Origin: Alkalisalibacterium limincola | GTDB lineage: Bacteria > Pseudomonadota > Gammaproteobacteria > Xanthomonadales > Xanthomonadaceae | DNA length: 64,000 nucleotides | Reading direction: 5' to 3' | Assembly: GCF_008017755.1 (NCBI RefSeq) | Contig: NZ_VRTS01000008.1 | Coordinates: 62,001 to 126,000 of the forward strand | Shown here: positions 54,647-63,966 of the stretch, in pieces | How positions within the stretch are numbered: position 1 is the stretch's first letter | How the letters are laid out: the number at the start of each line of letters is the position of its first letter | Made by a program: the position numbers and the translations under genes | The notes under the pieces: model-generated | Database searches by the model: none | What the model was told of the DNA's origin: nothing | Seen by the model: the letters and a program-made list of their open reading frames with translations, nothing else

Positions 54647-54757
54647 GTCCCGCCGCTCCCGGCCGCCGGTCGCGCCGCGATCCGCTTTTGCGCCGCTGCG
54701 CCCGCTGGGAGACAATCCCCGGCCCTCACGTTGTGCCCTGAAGTGGAGTCCGTCCCG

Positions 54758-55256
54758 GTGTTTTTCGATCAACTCTCGTCGTTTGCCGGCGCCAGCCCGT
54801 GGAACCTCATGCTGCTGCTGGCGCTGCTGGGCCTGACCGTGGCCATCGTGGTGAACGAATTCAAGAGCGCCACCCGCGGCTACAAGGCGGTCAGCCCGGC
54901 GCGGCTGACCGAGCTGATCAACCGCGAGGATGCGCTGGTCATCGATGTGAGCCCCGCGGCGGATTACGAGAAGGGGCACATCATCGGTTCGCGCACGTGC
55001 CGATGAGCCAGTTCGATCCGGAGTCCAAGCAGCTCGCGAAGGCGCGCGAACTGCCGGTGGCGGTGGTGTGCCGGAACGGCATCACCTCCGGCAACGCCGC
55101 CAAGCGCCTGGTCGCGGCCGGTTTCAAGCAGGTCCACGCGCTCGAAGGTGGCGTGGCCGCCTGGCAGCAGGCCGACCTGCCGCTGGCCAAGGCCGCGACA
55201 AGGGCCGCGAGCGCGGCGAGAAGCCCGACAAGCCCGGAAAGATCGCCAAGGCCTGA
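54758..55256 (+). CDS. Membrane-anchored rhodanese-like domain protein (two frame breaks)
   Basis: GTG 54758, with GGAG about nine bases upstream, starts a protein with one membrane segment (WNLMLLLALLGLTVAIVV) followed by a rhodanese domain (VSPARLTELINREDALVIDV, KGHIIGSR). The active-site loop carries Cys in VVCRNGITSG. The C-terminal tail is Lys/Gly-rich (GRDKGRERGEKPDKPGKIA). Family members move sulfane sulfur or act in stress responses; this type often sits before secB, as here. Frame breaks at about 55000 (GCGCACG probably GCGCCACG) and about 55200 each fit one lost base. Confidence 0.82.
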
Positions 55257-55355
55257 ATTCCGGGCATCCGGGCGCAGAACCTGCCCGGGTAGCCCCGTCA
55301 TGTCCGGCGTGGGATCATGTCCGGTCACCCCTCACCATCCAGATTCGGAGTCATC

Positions 55356-55877
55356 ATGGCCGACGAAAACACCAACGGCGCCGGCGGCGCAGCCAACGCC
55401 GAGCAGCCCCAGGCCCAGTTCAACGTCCAGAAGATCTACGTCAAGGACGTCTCCTTCGAGGCCCCCAACACCCCGGCCTCGTTCAATGAGCAGGCGCAGC
55501 CGCAGCTGGCCCTCAACCTCAACCAGAAGGTCAACAAGGTCGCCGACGACCAGTTCGAGGTCGTGCTGACCCTGACCCTGGACTGCAAGGTCGAGGACAA
55601 GAGCATCTACCTGGTCGAGCTGCAGCAGGCCGGCCTGTTCGTGCTCAAGGGTTTCGACGCGCGCAACCTGGACATGATGCTGGGCAGCTACTGCCCGAAC
55701 ATGCTGTTCCCCTACGGCCGCCAGATGATCTCCGACCTGATCCAGGCCGGTGGCTTCCCGCCGTTCCTGTTGCAGCCGATCAACTTCGACCAGCTCTACG
55801 CCGACCAGCTGCGCCGCCGCGCCGAGGCGCAGGCGCAGGGTGACCAGGCCCAGCAGCCGCCGGCCGGCAACGCCTGA
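55356..55877 (+). CDS. secB: Protein-export chaperone SecB
   Basis: A 173-residue SecB subunit that works as a homotetramer, binds unfolded preproteins and delivers them to SecA. The core is conserved: [70 protein letters not shown] and [20 protein letters not shown]- and C-terminal tails are Asn/Gln/Ala-rich and longer than in E. coli, as in related gammaproteobacteria. The gene follows the rhodanese gene by about 100 bases and precedes gpsA by eight bases, the usual order. Confidence 0.96.
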   Translation: MADENTNGAGGAANAEQPQAQFNVQKIYVKDVSFEAPNTPASFNEQAQPQLALNLNQKVNKVADDQFEVVLTLTLDCKVEDKSIYLVELQQAGLFVLKGFDARNLDMMLGSYCPNMLFPYGRQMISDLIQAGGFPPFLLQPINFDQLYADQLRRRAEAQAQGDQAQQPPAGNA

Positions 55878-55885
55878 AACCCGGC

Positions 55886-56914
55886 ATGAGCGACTCCCAC
55901 CCGCGCGTGGTGGTGCTGGGCGCGGGCTCCTGGGGAACGGCATTGGCCGCCCAGGCGGCCCGCAATGGCTTGCCGACCACGCTGTGGGGCCGCGACGCGG
56001 CCCAGGTCGAGGCGATCAACCGCGACCACGAGAACCCGCGCTACCTCGCCGGCGTCGCGCTGCCCGAGGGCCTGCGTGCCACCACCGACCTGGCCGAGGC
56101 AGTGGCCGACGCCGAGCTGGTGCTGGTGGTCGTGCCCAGCCACGCATTCACCGAGACCATCCAGGCACTCGCCCCGTTGCGGCCGCAGGCGGCCGGCGTG
56201 GCTTGGGCGACCAAGGGCTTCGAGCCGGGCTCGGGCCGCTTCCTGCACGAGGTCGCGCAGGAACTGCTGGGGCCGGACGTGCCGCTGGCCGTGGTGACCG
56301 GACCGTCCTTCGCCAAGGAGGTGGCCCAGGGGCTGCCGACGGCGGTGACGGTGCACTCCACCGCCGAGGACTTCGCCCAGCAGGTGGCCGAGGCGCTGCA
56401 CGGCGACAGTTTCCGCGCCTATACCGGCAACGACATGCTGGGTGCGGAGCTGGGCGGCGCGATGAAGAACGTGCTGGCCGTGGCCACCGGCGTGGCCGAC
56501 GGCATGCAGCTGGGCCTCAACGCCCGGGCCGGCCTGATCACCCGGGGGCTCAACGAGATGCTGCGCCTGAACAAGGCGCTGGGCGGGCGTTCGGAAACCC
56601 TGATGGGGCTCTCGGGCCTGGGTGACCTGGTGCTGACCTGCACCGGCGACCTCTCGCGCAACCGCCGCCTGGGCCTGGCGCTGGGGCGCGGCGAGAAGCT
56701 GGCCGACGCGGTCGCGGCGATCGGCCAGGTGGTCGAGAGCATCCAGACCGCCGACGAGGTCATGCGCCTGGCCACGCGCCACGGCCTGGACCTGCCGATC
56801 TCGGCCCTGGTGCAGCGCGTGCTGCACGAGGAAATCACCCCCGTGGAGGGCGTGCAGATGCTGCTGGCGCGCGACCAGAAGCCGGAATTTCCCTCGCACT
56901 GGATGGGCGGCTGA
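55886..56914 (+). CDS. gpsA: NAD(P)-dependent glycerol-3-phosphate dehydrogenase
   Basis: A 342-residue cytoplasmic enzyme that reduces dihydroxyacetone phosphate to sn-glycerol-3-phosphate for phospholipid synthesis. The N-terminal Rossmann motif is [18 protein letters not shown]. The NADPH-binding [26 protein letters not shown], the catalytic Lys in [14 protein letters not shown], and substrate residues in [20 protein letters not shown] are all present. Length is normal and no frame break occurs. It starts eight bases after secB and is convergent with trmL after seven bases. Confidence 0.96.
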   Translation: MSDSHPRVVVLGAGSWGTALAAQAARNGLPTTLWGRDAAQVEAINRDHENPRYLAGVALPEGLRATTDLAEAVADAELVLVVVPSHAFTETIQALAPLRPQAAGVAWATKGFEPGSGRFLHEVAQELLGPDVPLAVVTGPSFAKEVAQGLPTAVTVHSTAEDFAQQVAEALHGDSFRAYTGNDMLGAELGGAMKNVLAVATGVADGMQLGLNARAGLITRGLNEMLRLNKALGGRSETLMGLSGLGDLVLTCTGDLSRNRRLGLALGRGEKLADAVAAIGQVVESIQTADEVMRLATRHGLDLPISALVQRVLHEEITPVEGVQMLLARDQKPEFPSHWMGG

Positions 56915-56921
56915 GCCGCCC

Positions 56922-57395
56922 TCAGTCCGGCGACACCGCGCCCGGCCAGCCCAGCTGCCGCCAGGCTTCGAACACCACCACCGCCACCGCATTGGACAGG
57001 TTCAGGCTGCGGCTGCCGACGCACATCGGCAGGCGCACGCGCGCCTGTTCGGGCAGCGACTCGATGAGCTCCTGCGGCAGGCCCCGGGTTTCCGGGCCGA
57101 ACACGAAGGTGTCCCCGGCCCGGTAGGCGACTTCGCCGTAGTGGCGCCGGCCACGCGTCGACAGCGCGAACACCCGGGGGGCGTCCAGCGAGGCCAGGCA
57201 GGCCTCCAGCGAAGCGTGCACCCGGACCCGCGCGTACTCGTGGTAGTCGAGCCCGGCACGGCGCAGCCGCGCATCGTCGAGCGCGAAACCCAGCGGCTCG
57301 ACCAGGTGCAGCGTGGCACCCGTGTTCGCGCACAGGCGGATCACGTTGCCGGTGTTGGGCGGGATCTCGGGTTGGAACAGCACGACATTGAACAT
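56922..57395 (-). CDS. trmL: tRNA (cytidine(34)-2'-O)-methyltransferase TrmL
   Basis: A 157-residue SPOUT methyltransferase (YibK/TrmL) that 2'-O-methylates the wobble nucleotide of tRNA-Leu species. The start [20 protein letters not shown] and the C-terminal knot motifs [32 protein letters not shown] are diagnostic; the SAM sits in the trefoil knot. The enzyme acts as a dimer in the cytosol. It converges on gpsA and is divergent from the DUF4156-like gene, with about 130 bases of promoter region between. Confidence 0.94.
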   Translation of the reverse strand: MFNVVLFQPEIPPNTGNVIRLCANTGATLHLVEPLGFALDDARLRRAGLDYHEYARVRVHASLEACLASLDAPRVFALSTRGRRHYGEVAYRAGDTFVFGPETRGLPQELIESLPEQARVRLPMCVGSRSLNLSNAVAVVVFEAWRQLGWPGAVSPD

Positions 57396-57525
57396 GGCGG
57401 CATTATCGCCGCTGCGATGAACCCCGGCCTACCGTCGCCGTCCCGGCTCTGGTCCTGTGTGGCATTCGCGGCGACAATCCGCTGGTGCGGCCGCGGGCCG
57501 CGGCCTTTCCGCCAGGAGTGTTTCG

Positions 57526-57930
57526 ATGCGCAAGATCGCCGTGTTCTCCGTGTTGCTGCTGTCCGTGACAGCCACCGCCTGCACCTGGGTGAAGCTCGAA
57601 CCGCAGGCGCGGCAGATCCGCGTGGCCGCCGCCGATGTCGACCTGTCCGGCTGCGAGCGCCGCGGTGAAGTGGCCGTCGCCGTGAAGGATGGCGTCGGCC
57701 CGGTCTCGCGCAACGACCTCAAGGTGCGCGACGAGCTGGAGACCCTGGCGCGCAACGAGGCGCTTGGCCTGCAGGCCGACACGGTTCAGGCCAAGGGCGA
57801 GCCCAGCCGCGGCCAGCAGCGCTTCCTGGCGTATCGCTGCGGCGGCGCGGTGCCGGCGGCGGCGACCCGTCGCGACGCCGAGCCGGTGGAGCAGAACGAG
57901 GACGGCGTCGAGGTGTTCCGGATCGAGTAA
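57526..57930 (+). CDS. DUF4156-like lipoprotein
   Basis: A 134-residue lipoprotein. The signal (MRKIAVFSVLLLSVTATAC) ends at Cys19. The mature part, TWVKLEPQARQIRVAAADVD, then SGCERRGEVAVAVKD and LARNEALGLQADTVQAKGE, with a second Cys pair (CER..., YRCGG), matches the short DUF4156 envelope lipoproteins. Function unknown. It has a CAGGAG site before ATG 57526 and a GACAAT box about 50 bases upstream. It sits 84 bases before oleA on the same strand and could be part of the same transcript, although no functional link is known. Confidence 0.78.
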   Translation: MRKIAVFSVLLLSVTATACTWVKLEPQARQIRVAAADVDLSGCERRGEVAVAVKDGVGPVSRNDLKVRDELETLARNEALGLQADTVQAKGEPSRGQQRFLAYRCGGAVPAAATRRDAEPVEQNEDGVEVFRIE

Positions 57931-58014
57931 GGCCCCGGCAGCTGAACACCCAACTTGCGGTGCCGGGCCCGAGCCGGTAGCGTTCCACGGTTTACCATCA
58001 TGCCGAGCCCGCCC

Positions 58015-59040
58015 ATGCTGTACCAGAACGTCTCCATCGCCAGCGTCGCCCATGTCGACGCGCCGGTCGTGCTGAGCTCCCGCGAGATCAACGACCGCCT
58101 GCGGCCGACGCTGGAGCGCTTCGGCATCCGCGCGAACCTGCTCGAGGACGTCGCCGGCATCATGGAGCGCCGCGTGTGGGGCGACGCCGAGGGCGAGCGC
58201 TTCCCGTCGCACGGCGCCACGCTGGCCGCGCAGAAGGCGCTGGCCGAGTCGCGCGTGGCCCACGAGCACATCGGCATCCTGATCAACACCTCGGTCAGCC
58301 GCGACTACCTCGAGCCGTCGACGGCCTCGATCGTGCACGGTCGCCTGGGCCTGTCCGACACCTGCCAGAACTTCGACGTCGGCAATGCCTGCCTGGCCTT
58401 CCTCAACGGCATGGACATCGCCGCGCGGATGATCGAGCGCGGCGACATCGAGTACGCGCTGGTGGTCAACGGCGAGTCCTCCAATGAAGTGACCGAGCGA
58501 ACGATCGAGCGCCTGCTGCGCGAGGACGCCACGCCGGAGCAGTTCCGCAACGAGTTCGCGTCGCTGACGCTGGGTTCGGGCGCGGCGGCGATGGTGCTGG
58601 GCCGCAGCGAGCTGCTGCCCCACGGCCACCAGTTCCGCGGCAGCGTGACCCGCGCGGCCACCGAGTTCTCGCACCTGTGCCGCGGCAACATGGACCGCAT
58701 GGTCACGGACACCAAGTCGCTGCTGGTCGAGGGCCTGAAGCTGGCCGGCAAGACCTTCCAGGCCGCGCGCGCCGCGCTGGGCTGGGCGGCGGACGAGATC
58801 GACGAGTTCGTCATCCACCAGATCTCCAAGGTGCACACCGCGTCCTTCTGCGAACTGCTCAACATCGACCCGGCGCGGGTGCACACGGTGTTCCCGCAGC
58901 ACGGCAACATCGGCCCGGCCTCGGTGCCGATCACGCTGTCGAAGCTCAACGAGCTCGGCCGCCTGAAGAAGGGCACCCGGGTGGGCCTGATGGGCATCGG
59001 CTCGGGCCTGAACTGCTCGATGGCCGAAGTCGTCTGGTAA
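58015..59040 (+). CDS. oleA: OleA, thiolase-superfamily acyl-CoA head-to-head condensing enzyme
   Basis: A 341-residue enzyme that condenses two fatty acyl-CoAs into a beta-keto acid, the first step of long-chain olefin synthesis. The active site known from Xanthomonas campestris OleA is complete at constant spacing: Glu100 (DYLEPSTAS), nucleophile Cys126 (DVGNACLAFLNG), His268 (FVIHQISKVHT) and Asn298 (HGNIGPASVP). The N-terminus MLYQNVSIASVAHVDAP favours ATG 58015; an in-frame ATG at 58000 adds five residues. The enzyme is cytoplasmic or peripheral at the membrane. It is followed ten bases later by oleB. No frame break. Confidence 0.95.
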   Translation: MLYQNVSIASVAHVDAPVVLSSREINDRLRPTLERFGIRANLLEDVAGIMERRVWGDAEGERFPSHGATLAAQKALAESRVAHEHIGILINTSVSRDYLEPSTASIVHGRLGLSDTCQNFDVGNACLAFLNGMDIAARMIERGDIEYALVVNGESSNEVTERTIERLLREDATPEQFRNEFASLTLGSGAAAMVLGRSELLPHGHQFRGSVTRAATEFSHLCRGNMDRMVTDTKSLLVEGLKLAGKTFQAARAALGWAADEIDEFVIHQISKVHTASFCELLNIDPARVHTVFPQHGNIGPASVPITLSKLNELGRLKKGTRVGLMGIGSGLNCSMAEVVW

Positions 59041-59050
59041 GCGGCCGGTC

Positions 59051-59947
59051 GTGATCGACACCTCGAACTTCCCGGACTATCCGTTCACCCCGAAGCGCTT
59101 CGACCGCGGCGACGGGATCCACATGAGCTACCTCGACGAGGGCCCGGAAGACGGCCCCGTCGTGCTGATGCTGCATGGCAACCCGTCGTGGAGCTACTAC
59201 TGGCGCAAGCTGGTGCTGGGCCTGGGCGACCGCTACCGCTGCATCGTGCCCGACCACGTCGGCATGGGCCTGTCGGACAAGCCGCACGACCGCAAGCAGC
59301 GCTACACCTACACGCTGAAGTGGCGCGTGCAGGACCTCGCCCGCCTGGTCGAGCACCTGGGCGTGCGCGAGCTGACGCTTGCGGTGCACGACTGGGGCGG
59401 CATGATCGGCTTCGGCTGGGGGCTCGAGCACAGCGCCCAGATCAAGCGGCTGGTGGTCCTCAACACGGCCGCCTTCCCGCTGCCGGCGGAGAAGCCGATG
59501 CCCTGGCAGCTCAAGATCGGTCGCGAGTACGAGCTGGGCACGCTGGTGATCCGCGGCTTCAATGCCTTCGCCTGGGGTGCGGCGCGCTTCGGAGTCGAGA
59601 AGCCGATGCCCGACGCGGTGCGCCGCGCCTACCTGGCACCGTACGACAGCTGGAAGAACCGCATCGCCACGTCGCGCTTCGTGCAGGACATCCCGCTGTC
59701 GGAGCGTGACCGCGCCTGGTCGCTGGTCGAGCGCGCCGGGCAAAAGCTGCCCGAGTACGCCGACCGGCCCGCCTTCATCGGCTGGGGCCTGAAGGACTTC
59801 GTGTTCGACCGCCACTTCCTCGACGGCTTCACCCGCGCGCTGCCCCAGGCAGAGGTGCACGCCTTCGAGGACGCCGGGCACTACGTGCTCGAGGACAAGG
59901 CCGACGTGCTGGTGCCGGCGATCCGCGGCTTCCTCGACCGCACCTGA
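59051..59947 (+). CDS. oleB: OleB, beta-lactone decarboxylase (alpha/beta-hydrolase, haloalkane dehalogenase-like)
   Basis: A 298-residue alpha/beta-hydrolase with the halide-dehalogenase look: LHGNPSWSYYWRKLV, nucleophile Asp114 in AVHDWGGMIGF, and the general base His277 in AGHYVLED. In the olefin pathway OleB removes CO2 from the cis-beta-lactone made by OleC, leaving a cis internal alkene. The start is GTG 59051, ten bases after the oleA stop. The gene is separated from oleC by 82 bases, and it is not fused to oleC as happens in some actinobacteria. Confidence 0.93.
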   Translation: MIDTSNFPDYPFTPKRFDRGDGIHMSYLDEGPEDGPVVLMLHGNPSWSYYWRKLVLGLGDRYRCIVPDHVGMGLSDKPHDRKQRYTYTLKWRVQDLARLVEHLGVRELTLAVHDWGGMIGFGWGLEHSAQIKRLVVLNTAAFPLPAEKPMPWQLKIGREYELGTLVIRGFNAFAWGAARFGVEKPMPDAVRRAYLAPYDSWKNRIATSRFVQDIPLSERDRAWSLVERAGQKLPEYADRPAFIGWGLKDFVFDRHFLDGFTRALPQAEVHAFEDAGHYVLEDKADVLVPAIRGFLDRT

Positions 59948-60017
59948 TCGATCGCGCACCCGGTCCGGCCCGACGCGGACCGGCACCACCGGCACGGGAC
60001 GCACCGGCCGCTGTCGG

Positions 60018-60023
60018 TACAAT
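60018..60023 (+). promoter_or_regulatory. TACAAT -10-like box directly before oleC
   Basis: TACAAT lies six bases before ATG 60030, which would place the transcription start at or next to the start codon. I see no matching -35 box, so this is a suggestion of a leaderless internal transcript for oleCD, not a firm promoter call. Confidence 0.35.
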
Positions 60024-60029
60024 GTGCGG

Positions 60030-61691
60030 ATGCCCGAGACCTGCAACATCGCCGCGGCACTGCCGCGGCTGGCCGCGCAAGCGCCCGATCGCATCGCGAT
60101 CCGCTGCCCCGGGCGGCGGCGCGGCACGATGGCCGCCTACGACGTCAGCCTGAGCTACGCCGAACTCGACGCGCGCAGCGACGCGATCGCCGCCGGCCTG
60201 GCCACGCACGGCATCGCGCGCGGCACGCGAACCGTGGTCATGGTGCGGCCGACGCCGGAGTTCTTCCTGGTCATGTTCGCGCTGTTCAAGGCCGGCGCGA
60301 TCCCGGTCCTGATCGACCCCGGCATCGATCGTGGCGCGCTCAAGCAGTGCCTGGCCGAAGCCGAGCCGACCGCGTTCATCGGCATTCCCCTGGCCCAGGC
60401 CGCACGGGTGGTGCTGGGCTGGGGCCGCGGCCACGTGCGCGATGTCGTCACGGTCGGGCGCCGGCTGTTCTGGGGCGGTCGCACGCTGGCCGACATCGAG
60501 GCCGCCGGCGCCGATGCCGGACCGCAACTCAGCGCCACCGATGGCGAGGATGTCGCCGCGATCCTGTTCACGTCCGGCTCGACCGGGGTGCCCAAGGGCG
60601 TGGTCTACCGCCACCGCCACTTCGTCGCCCAGGTCGAGCTGCTGCGCACGGCCTTCGGCATCGAGCCCGGTGGCATCGACCTGCCCACCTTCCCGCCGTT
60701 CGCGTTGTTCGACCCGGCCCTGGGCCTGACCAGCGTCATTCCCGACATGGACCCGACCCGTCCGGCGCTGGCCGACCCGGCGCGCCTGCACGACGCGATC
60801 GAGCGCTTCGGCGTCACCCAGCTGTTCGGTTCGCCGGCGCTCATGCAGGTGCTGGCGGCCTACGGCAAGCCCCTGCCGGGCATCCGCCGCGTCACGTCCG
60901 CCGGCGCGCCGGTACCGCCGGACACGGTGGGCGCGATCCGCGCGCTGCTGCCCGAGGACGCGAATTTCTGGACCCCCTACGGCGCCACCGAGTGCCTGCC
61001 GGTGGCGGTGGTCGAGGCGCGCGAGCTGGAGGCCACGCGTGCGCGCACCGAGGCCGGCGAGGGCACCTGCGTGGGCTGGCCGGTGCAGGGCAACGACGTG
61101 CGCATCATCGCGATCGAGGATTCACCGATCGCCGACTGGTCCCGCGCACGCACGGTCCCGGCGGGCGAGGTGGGTGAGATCACCGTCGCCGGCCCGAGCG
61201 CCACCGACAGCTACCTGCACCGTCCGGAGGCCACCGCGGCGGCGAAGATCCGCGAGACGCTGCCCGAGGGTGGCACCCGCGTGGTGCACCGCATGGGCGA
61301 CCTGGGCTGGTTCGACGAGAAGGGCCGGTTGTGGTTCTGCGGCCGCAAGAGCCAGCGCGTGCAGACCCGGGCCGGCGACCTGTACACCGAACAGGTCGAG
61401 CCGGTGTTCAACACCCACCCCGAGGTACGGCGCACCGCGCTGGTCGGGGTCGGCGCGGCGGGCCTGCAGCGGCCGGTGCTGTGCGTCGAGCTGGCGAGCG
61501 ATGCCGACCGGGGCGCACGCGAGCGCGTCGAGGCCGAGCTGTTCAACCTCGGCGGTCGTCACGCGCACACCGCACGCGTTGAACGCATCCTGTTCCACCC
61601 GGGTTTCCCGGTGGACATCCGACACAACGCCAAGATCGGCCGCGAGAAGCTCGCGGCCTGGGCATCGAAACAGCTGGGAGTGGGCGCATGA
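60030..61691 (+). CDS. oleC: OleC, beta-lactone synthetase (AMP-binding superfamily)
   Basis: A 553-residue ANL-superfamily enzyme that activates the beta-hydroxy acid with ATP and closes it to a cis-beta-lactone. Motifs: AMP-binding P-loop [16 protein letters not shown], the [12 protein letters not shown] aromatic/Thr motif, [20 protein letters not shown] and a C-terminal Lys region ([10 protein letters not shown]). The start at 60030 ([15 protein letters not shown]) follows a TACAAT box. The ATG of oleD overlaps its stop codon, so C and D are translationally coupled. OleB, OleC and OleD of Xanthomonas are reported to form a large complex; the same is expected here. Confidence 0.94.
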   Translation: MPETCNIAAALPRLAAQAPDRIAIRCPGRRRGTMAAYDVSLSYAELDARSDAIAAGLATHGIARGTRTVVMVRPTPEFFLVMFALFKAGAIPVLIDPGIDRGALKQCLAEAEPTAFIGIPLAQAARVVLGWGRGHVRDVVTVGRRLFWGGRTLADIEAAGADAGPQLSATDGEDVAAILFTSGSTGVPKGVVYRHRHFVAQVELLRTAFGIEPGGIDLPTFPPFALFDPALGLTSVIPDMDPTRPALADPARLHDAIERFGVTQLFGSPALMQVLAAYGKPLPGIRRVTSAGAPVPPDTVGAIRALLPEDANFWTPYGATECLPVAVVEARELEATRARTEAGEGTCVGWPVQGNDVRIIAIEDSPIADWSRARTVPAGEVGEITVAGPSATDSYLHRPEATAAAKIRETLPEGGTRVVHRMGDLGWFDEKGRLWFCGRKSQRVQTRAGDLYTEQVEPVFNTHPEVRRTALVGVGAAGLQRPVLCVELASDADRGARERVEAELFNLGGRHAHTARVERILFHPGFPVDIRHNAKIGREKLAAWASKQLGVGA

Positions 61692-62700
61692 AGGTGCTGG
61701 TGACCGGTGGGGGCGGCTTCCTGGGGCAGGCGATCTGCACCCAGCTGGTGTCGCGCGGCTATGAGGTGACCAGCTTCAACCGCGGCCACTATCCCGAACT
61801 CGACGCGCTTGGCGTGCGCCAGCTGCAGGGCGACCTGGCCGACGCCGCCGCGGTGGCGTGGCCTGCGCCGGGCAGGCGGCGGTGTTCCACAACGCCGCCA
61901 AGGCCGGTGCCTGGGGTGATCGCGAAAGCTACTGGCAGCCCAACGTGGTCGGCACCGAAAACGTGCTGTCGGCGTGCCGGGCCCACCGGGTGCGCAAGCT
62001 GGTCTACACCTCCAGCCCCAGCGTCACCCACGCCGGCCGGCGTGACGTGGTCGGTGGCAACGAGGCCGACACGCCCTATGGCGAGAACTTCAAGGCCTGG
62101 TACCCGGAGACCAAGGCGATCGCCGAACGCGCGGTGCTGGCGGCGAACGGCCCGGAGCTGGCCACCGTGGCGCTGCGCCCGCGCCTGATCTGGGGGCCCG
62201 GCGACAACCAGCTGCTGCCGCGCCTGGTGGAGCGCGCGCGCAGCGGGCGCCTGCGCCTCATCGACGGGGGCCACAACCGCGTCGACACGACCTACATCGA
62301 CAACGCCGCCCGCGCGCACTTGGACGCCTTCGACCACCTGTGGCCCGAGGCCGCCTGCGCCGGACGGGCCTACTTCATCTCCAACGGCGAGCCGCGGGAA
62401 CTGCGCGACATCGTCAACGCGCTGCTGTGCGCCGCCGGTGCTCCCCAGGTCATGCGCAGCGTGCCCTACCGCGTCGCCTATGGCGCCGGCGCGGCGATGG
62501 AGAAGACCTGGGCGCTGCTGCGGCTCAAGGGCGAGCCGCCGATGACGCGCTTCCTGGCCGAGCAGCTGGCCACCACGCACTTCTACGACATTTCCGCTGC
62601 CGAGCGAGACCTCGGCTACCGTCCCCGGGTGGGCATCGACACCGGGCTGCAGCGACTGGCCGAATGGTGGCAGTCGCAGCGTCCCCCGGCGCAGGCCTGA
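61688..62700 (+). CDS. oleD: OleD, NAD(P)H-dependent 2-alkyl-3-ketoalkanoic acid reductase (frameshifted)
   Basis: A ~337-residue extended short-chain dehydrogenase that reduces the OleA product to the beta-hydroxy acid. The Rossmann motif is [14 protein letters not shown]. The catalytic Tyr and Lys are in [12 protein letters not shown], with the Ser in [11 protein letters not shown]. The family stretch [17 protein letters not shown] identifies OleD. The frame changes at about 61857: GCGTGGCCTGC should probably read GCGTGGGCCTGC, giving [20 protein letters not shown] overlap couples it to oleC. With this gene all four pathway enzymes are present. Confidence 0.92.
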
Positions 62701-62712
62701 GGAGGCGCGGAC

Positions 62713-63351
62713 ATGACGGCACGAACCCCCTCGCCGCTGGATGCGTTCAAGCCCCTCGCCGGGCGCGCGCTGCAGGAGGTGCTCAACCGCCTGCTGGCGC
62801 TCGACCCCGATGCCGCCCACGACCTGCGCGCGCTGGACGGCCGTCGCATCGAGCTGGCCCTGGTGGCCCCGCCGCTGGCGCTGGCGGTCACCGCCCGCGA
62901 AGGCCGCCTGCAGGTGGGTCCGGCGATCGATACTCCGGAGGCGGACCTGTCGGTGCGTGGAACGCTGGCCGGCCTGTTGGGCCAGTTCGAAGCGTTCCGC
63001 CCGCGCGAGGGCCTGCCGCCGGGCAGCCTGCGCGTGAGTGGCGACGCCGAACTGGCGCGCCGTTTGCGCAAGCTGGCACGCGACTTCGATCCCGACTGGG
63101 AGCGGCCTTTCTCGGACGTCTTCGGCGAGGTGCTCGGTGCACGGATGGCCCGCACGCTGCGCGACGCACTGCGCCAGGGGCGCGGTCTTGCCAGCGGCAT
63201 GGCGCGTGACCTGGCCGACTATGTCGGCGAGGAACGCGGCGAGATCGCCACCGGGGTCGAGCTGGACATCTTCCACGAGGCCGTCGACCAGCTTCGCGAC
63301 GATGTCGACCGGATGGCGCGGCGGGTGGCACGGCTGCGCGAGGCGCGCTGA
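62713..63351 (+). CDS. SCP2 sterol-binding-domain protein, UbiJ-like
   Basis: The 212-residue protein has an N-terminal SCP2-like domain (RALQEVLNRLLALDPDAAHD, RIELALVAPPLALAVTAREG, DLSVRGTLAGLLGQF and GDAELARRLRKLARDFDPDW). The C-terminal part is an amphipathic helical and coiled-coil region (DVDRMARRVARLREAR). That arrangement matches UbiJ, a lipid-binding accessory factor of the soluble ubiquinone-synthesis complex. ubiE or ubiB partners are not in view; they may lie beyond the window or elsewhere. It starts 12 bases after oleD, so co-transcription is plausible, but a role in the olefin pathway is only a possibility. A hairpin follows. Confidence 0.78.
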   Translation: MTARTPSPLDAFKPLAGRALQEVLNRLLALDPDAAHDLRALDGRRIELALVAPPLALAVTAREGRLQVGPAIDTPEADLSVRGTLAGLLGQFEAFRPREGLPPGSLRVSGDAELARRLRKLARDFDPDWERPFSDVFGEVLGARMARTLRDALRQGRGLASGMARDLADYVGEERGEIATGVELDIFHEAVDQLRDDVDRMARRVARLREAR

Positions 63352-63360
63352 AACGACAAC

Positions 63361-63383
63361 GGCCGGGAGCAGCGCTCCCGGCC
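63361..63383. terminator. Hairpin between the UbiJ-like gene and the convergent lipoprotein gene
   Basis: A ten-base perfect stem, GGCCGGGAGC (63361-63370) and GCTCCCGGCC (63374-63383), has a three-base AGC loop. It starts nine bases after the UbiJ-like stop and lies 30 bases past the convergent gene's stop. No T-tract follows on the plus strand; on the minus strand it is followed by GTTGTTT. It can serve as a two-way terminator. Confidence 0.65.
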
Positions 63384-63412
63384 CGTGGGCATCCTGCCGT
63401 GGTGCGTGCAGA

Positions 63413-63838
63413 TCAGTCGATGCGGTCTGCGCGCGCTTCGGCGGCTTCCTTGCGGCGCTCGGCGGCTTCCTTGGCCGCATCACGCTCGGCTTCGGCGCGG
63501 TCGTCGCAGGCGCGGCGCTCGTCGCGGTTCTCGATCTGCGCGCACTCGGCCTTGGCGACGTCGTAGCGGCCATCGATCTCGGCGATCTCCACGTCGTAAC
63601 GCGCCTGGGCGGTGTCCTCGACCGCGTCGGCGGTGGCGCGGCGCGTTTCGCGCGGGCCCTCGGTTGCGGCATCGCGCACGTCGGCGCGGGCTTCGGCCGT
63701 GGTCTCACGCGCGTCCTGGCGGGCCTCGGCGATGTCCTCGGCGGCGTCCTGGCGCGCCTCTTCCGGGGTCTGCTGGGTGCAGGCGGCCAGGCCGAGGGCG
63801 AGGGCGATCGAAAGACTCAGGCGGGTGGCGGTATTCAT
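63413..63838 (-). CDS. Coiled-coil lipoprotein of unknown function
   Basis: ATG 63838 lies seven bases after an AAGGAG site and starts a lipoprotein signal (MNTATRLSLSIALALGLAAC; lipobox LAAC). The remaining ~120 residues are almost only Ala, Glu, Asp, Arg and Lys in irregular heptad- and undecad-like repeats (EDIAEARQDARETTAEARAD). A small central segment with two Cys (AKAECAQIE..., RRACDDRAE) could form a disulfide. A long charged coiled coil in the periplasm is expected, perhaps bridging envelope layers. I do not recognise a named family. It is the last gene of the window and is convergent with the UbiJ-like gene. Confidence 0.72.
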   Translation of the reverse strand: MNTATRLSLSIALALGLAACTQQTPEEARQDAAEDIAEARQDARETTAEARADVRDAATEGPRETRRATADAVEDTAQARYDVEIAEIDGRYDVAKAECAQIENRDERRACDDRAEAERDAAKEAAERRKEAAEARADRID

Positions 63839-63947
63839 TAGGCGACTCCTTGCGATTGATAGGTTTCCACTGGGTACAAAGCAAAGCCCGTGCCAGTGGG
63901 CGTGGCTTGCCAAGTCATTGATTCATAGTGCTGCGAGTGATCGAGTC

Positions 63948-63966
63948 CTTGCATGTGTCATGCAAG
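63948..63966. repeat. Short perfect inverted repeat in the AT-richer right end
   Basis: CTTGCATG (63948-63955) and CATGCAAG (63959-63966) form a perfect eight-base dyad with a TGT centre. It lies about 110 bases upstream of the coiled-coil lipoprotein start, within a non-coding stretch (63839-64000) that is visibly richer in A and T than the rest. It could be an operator or a weak hairpin; nothing else is evident there. Confidence 0.5.
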
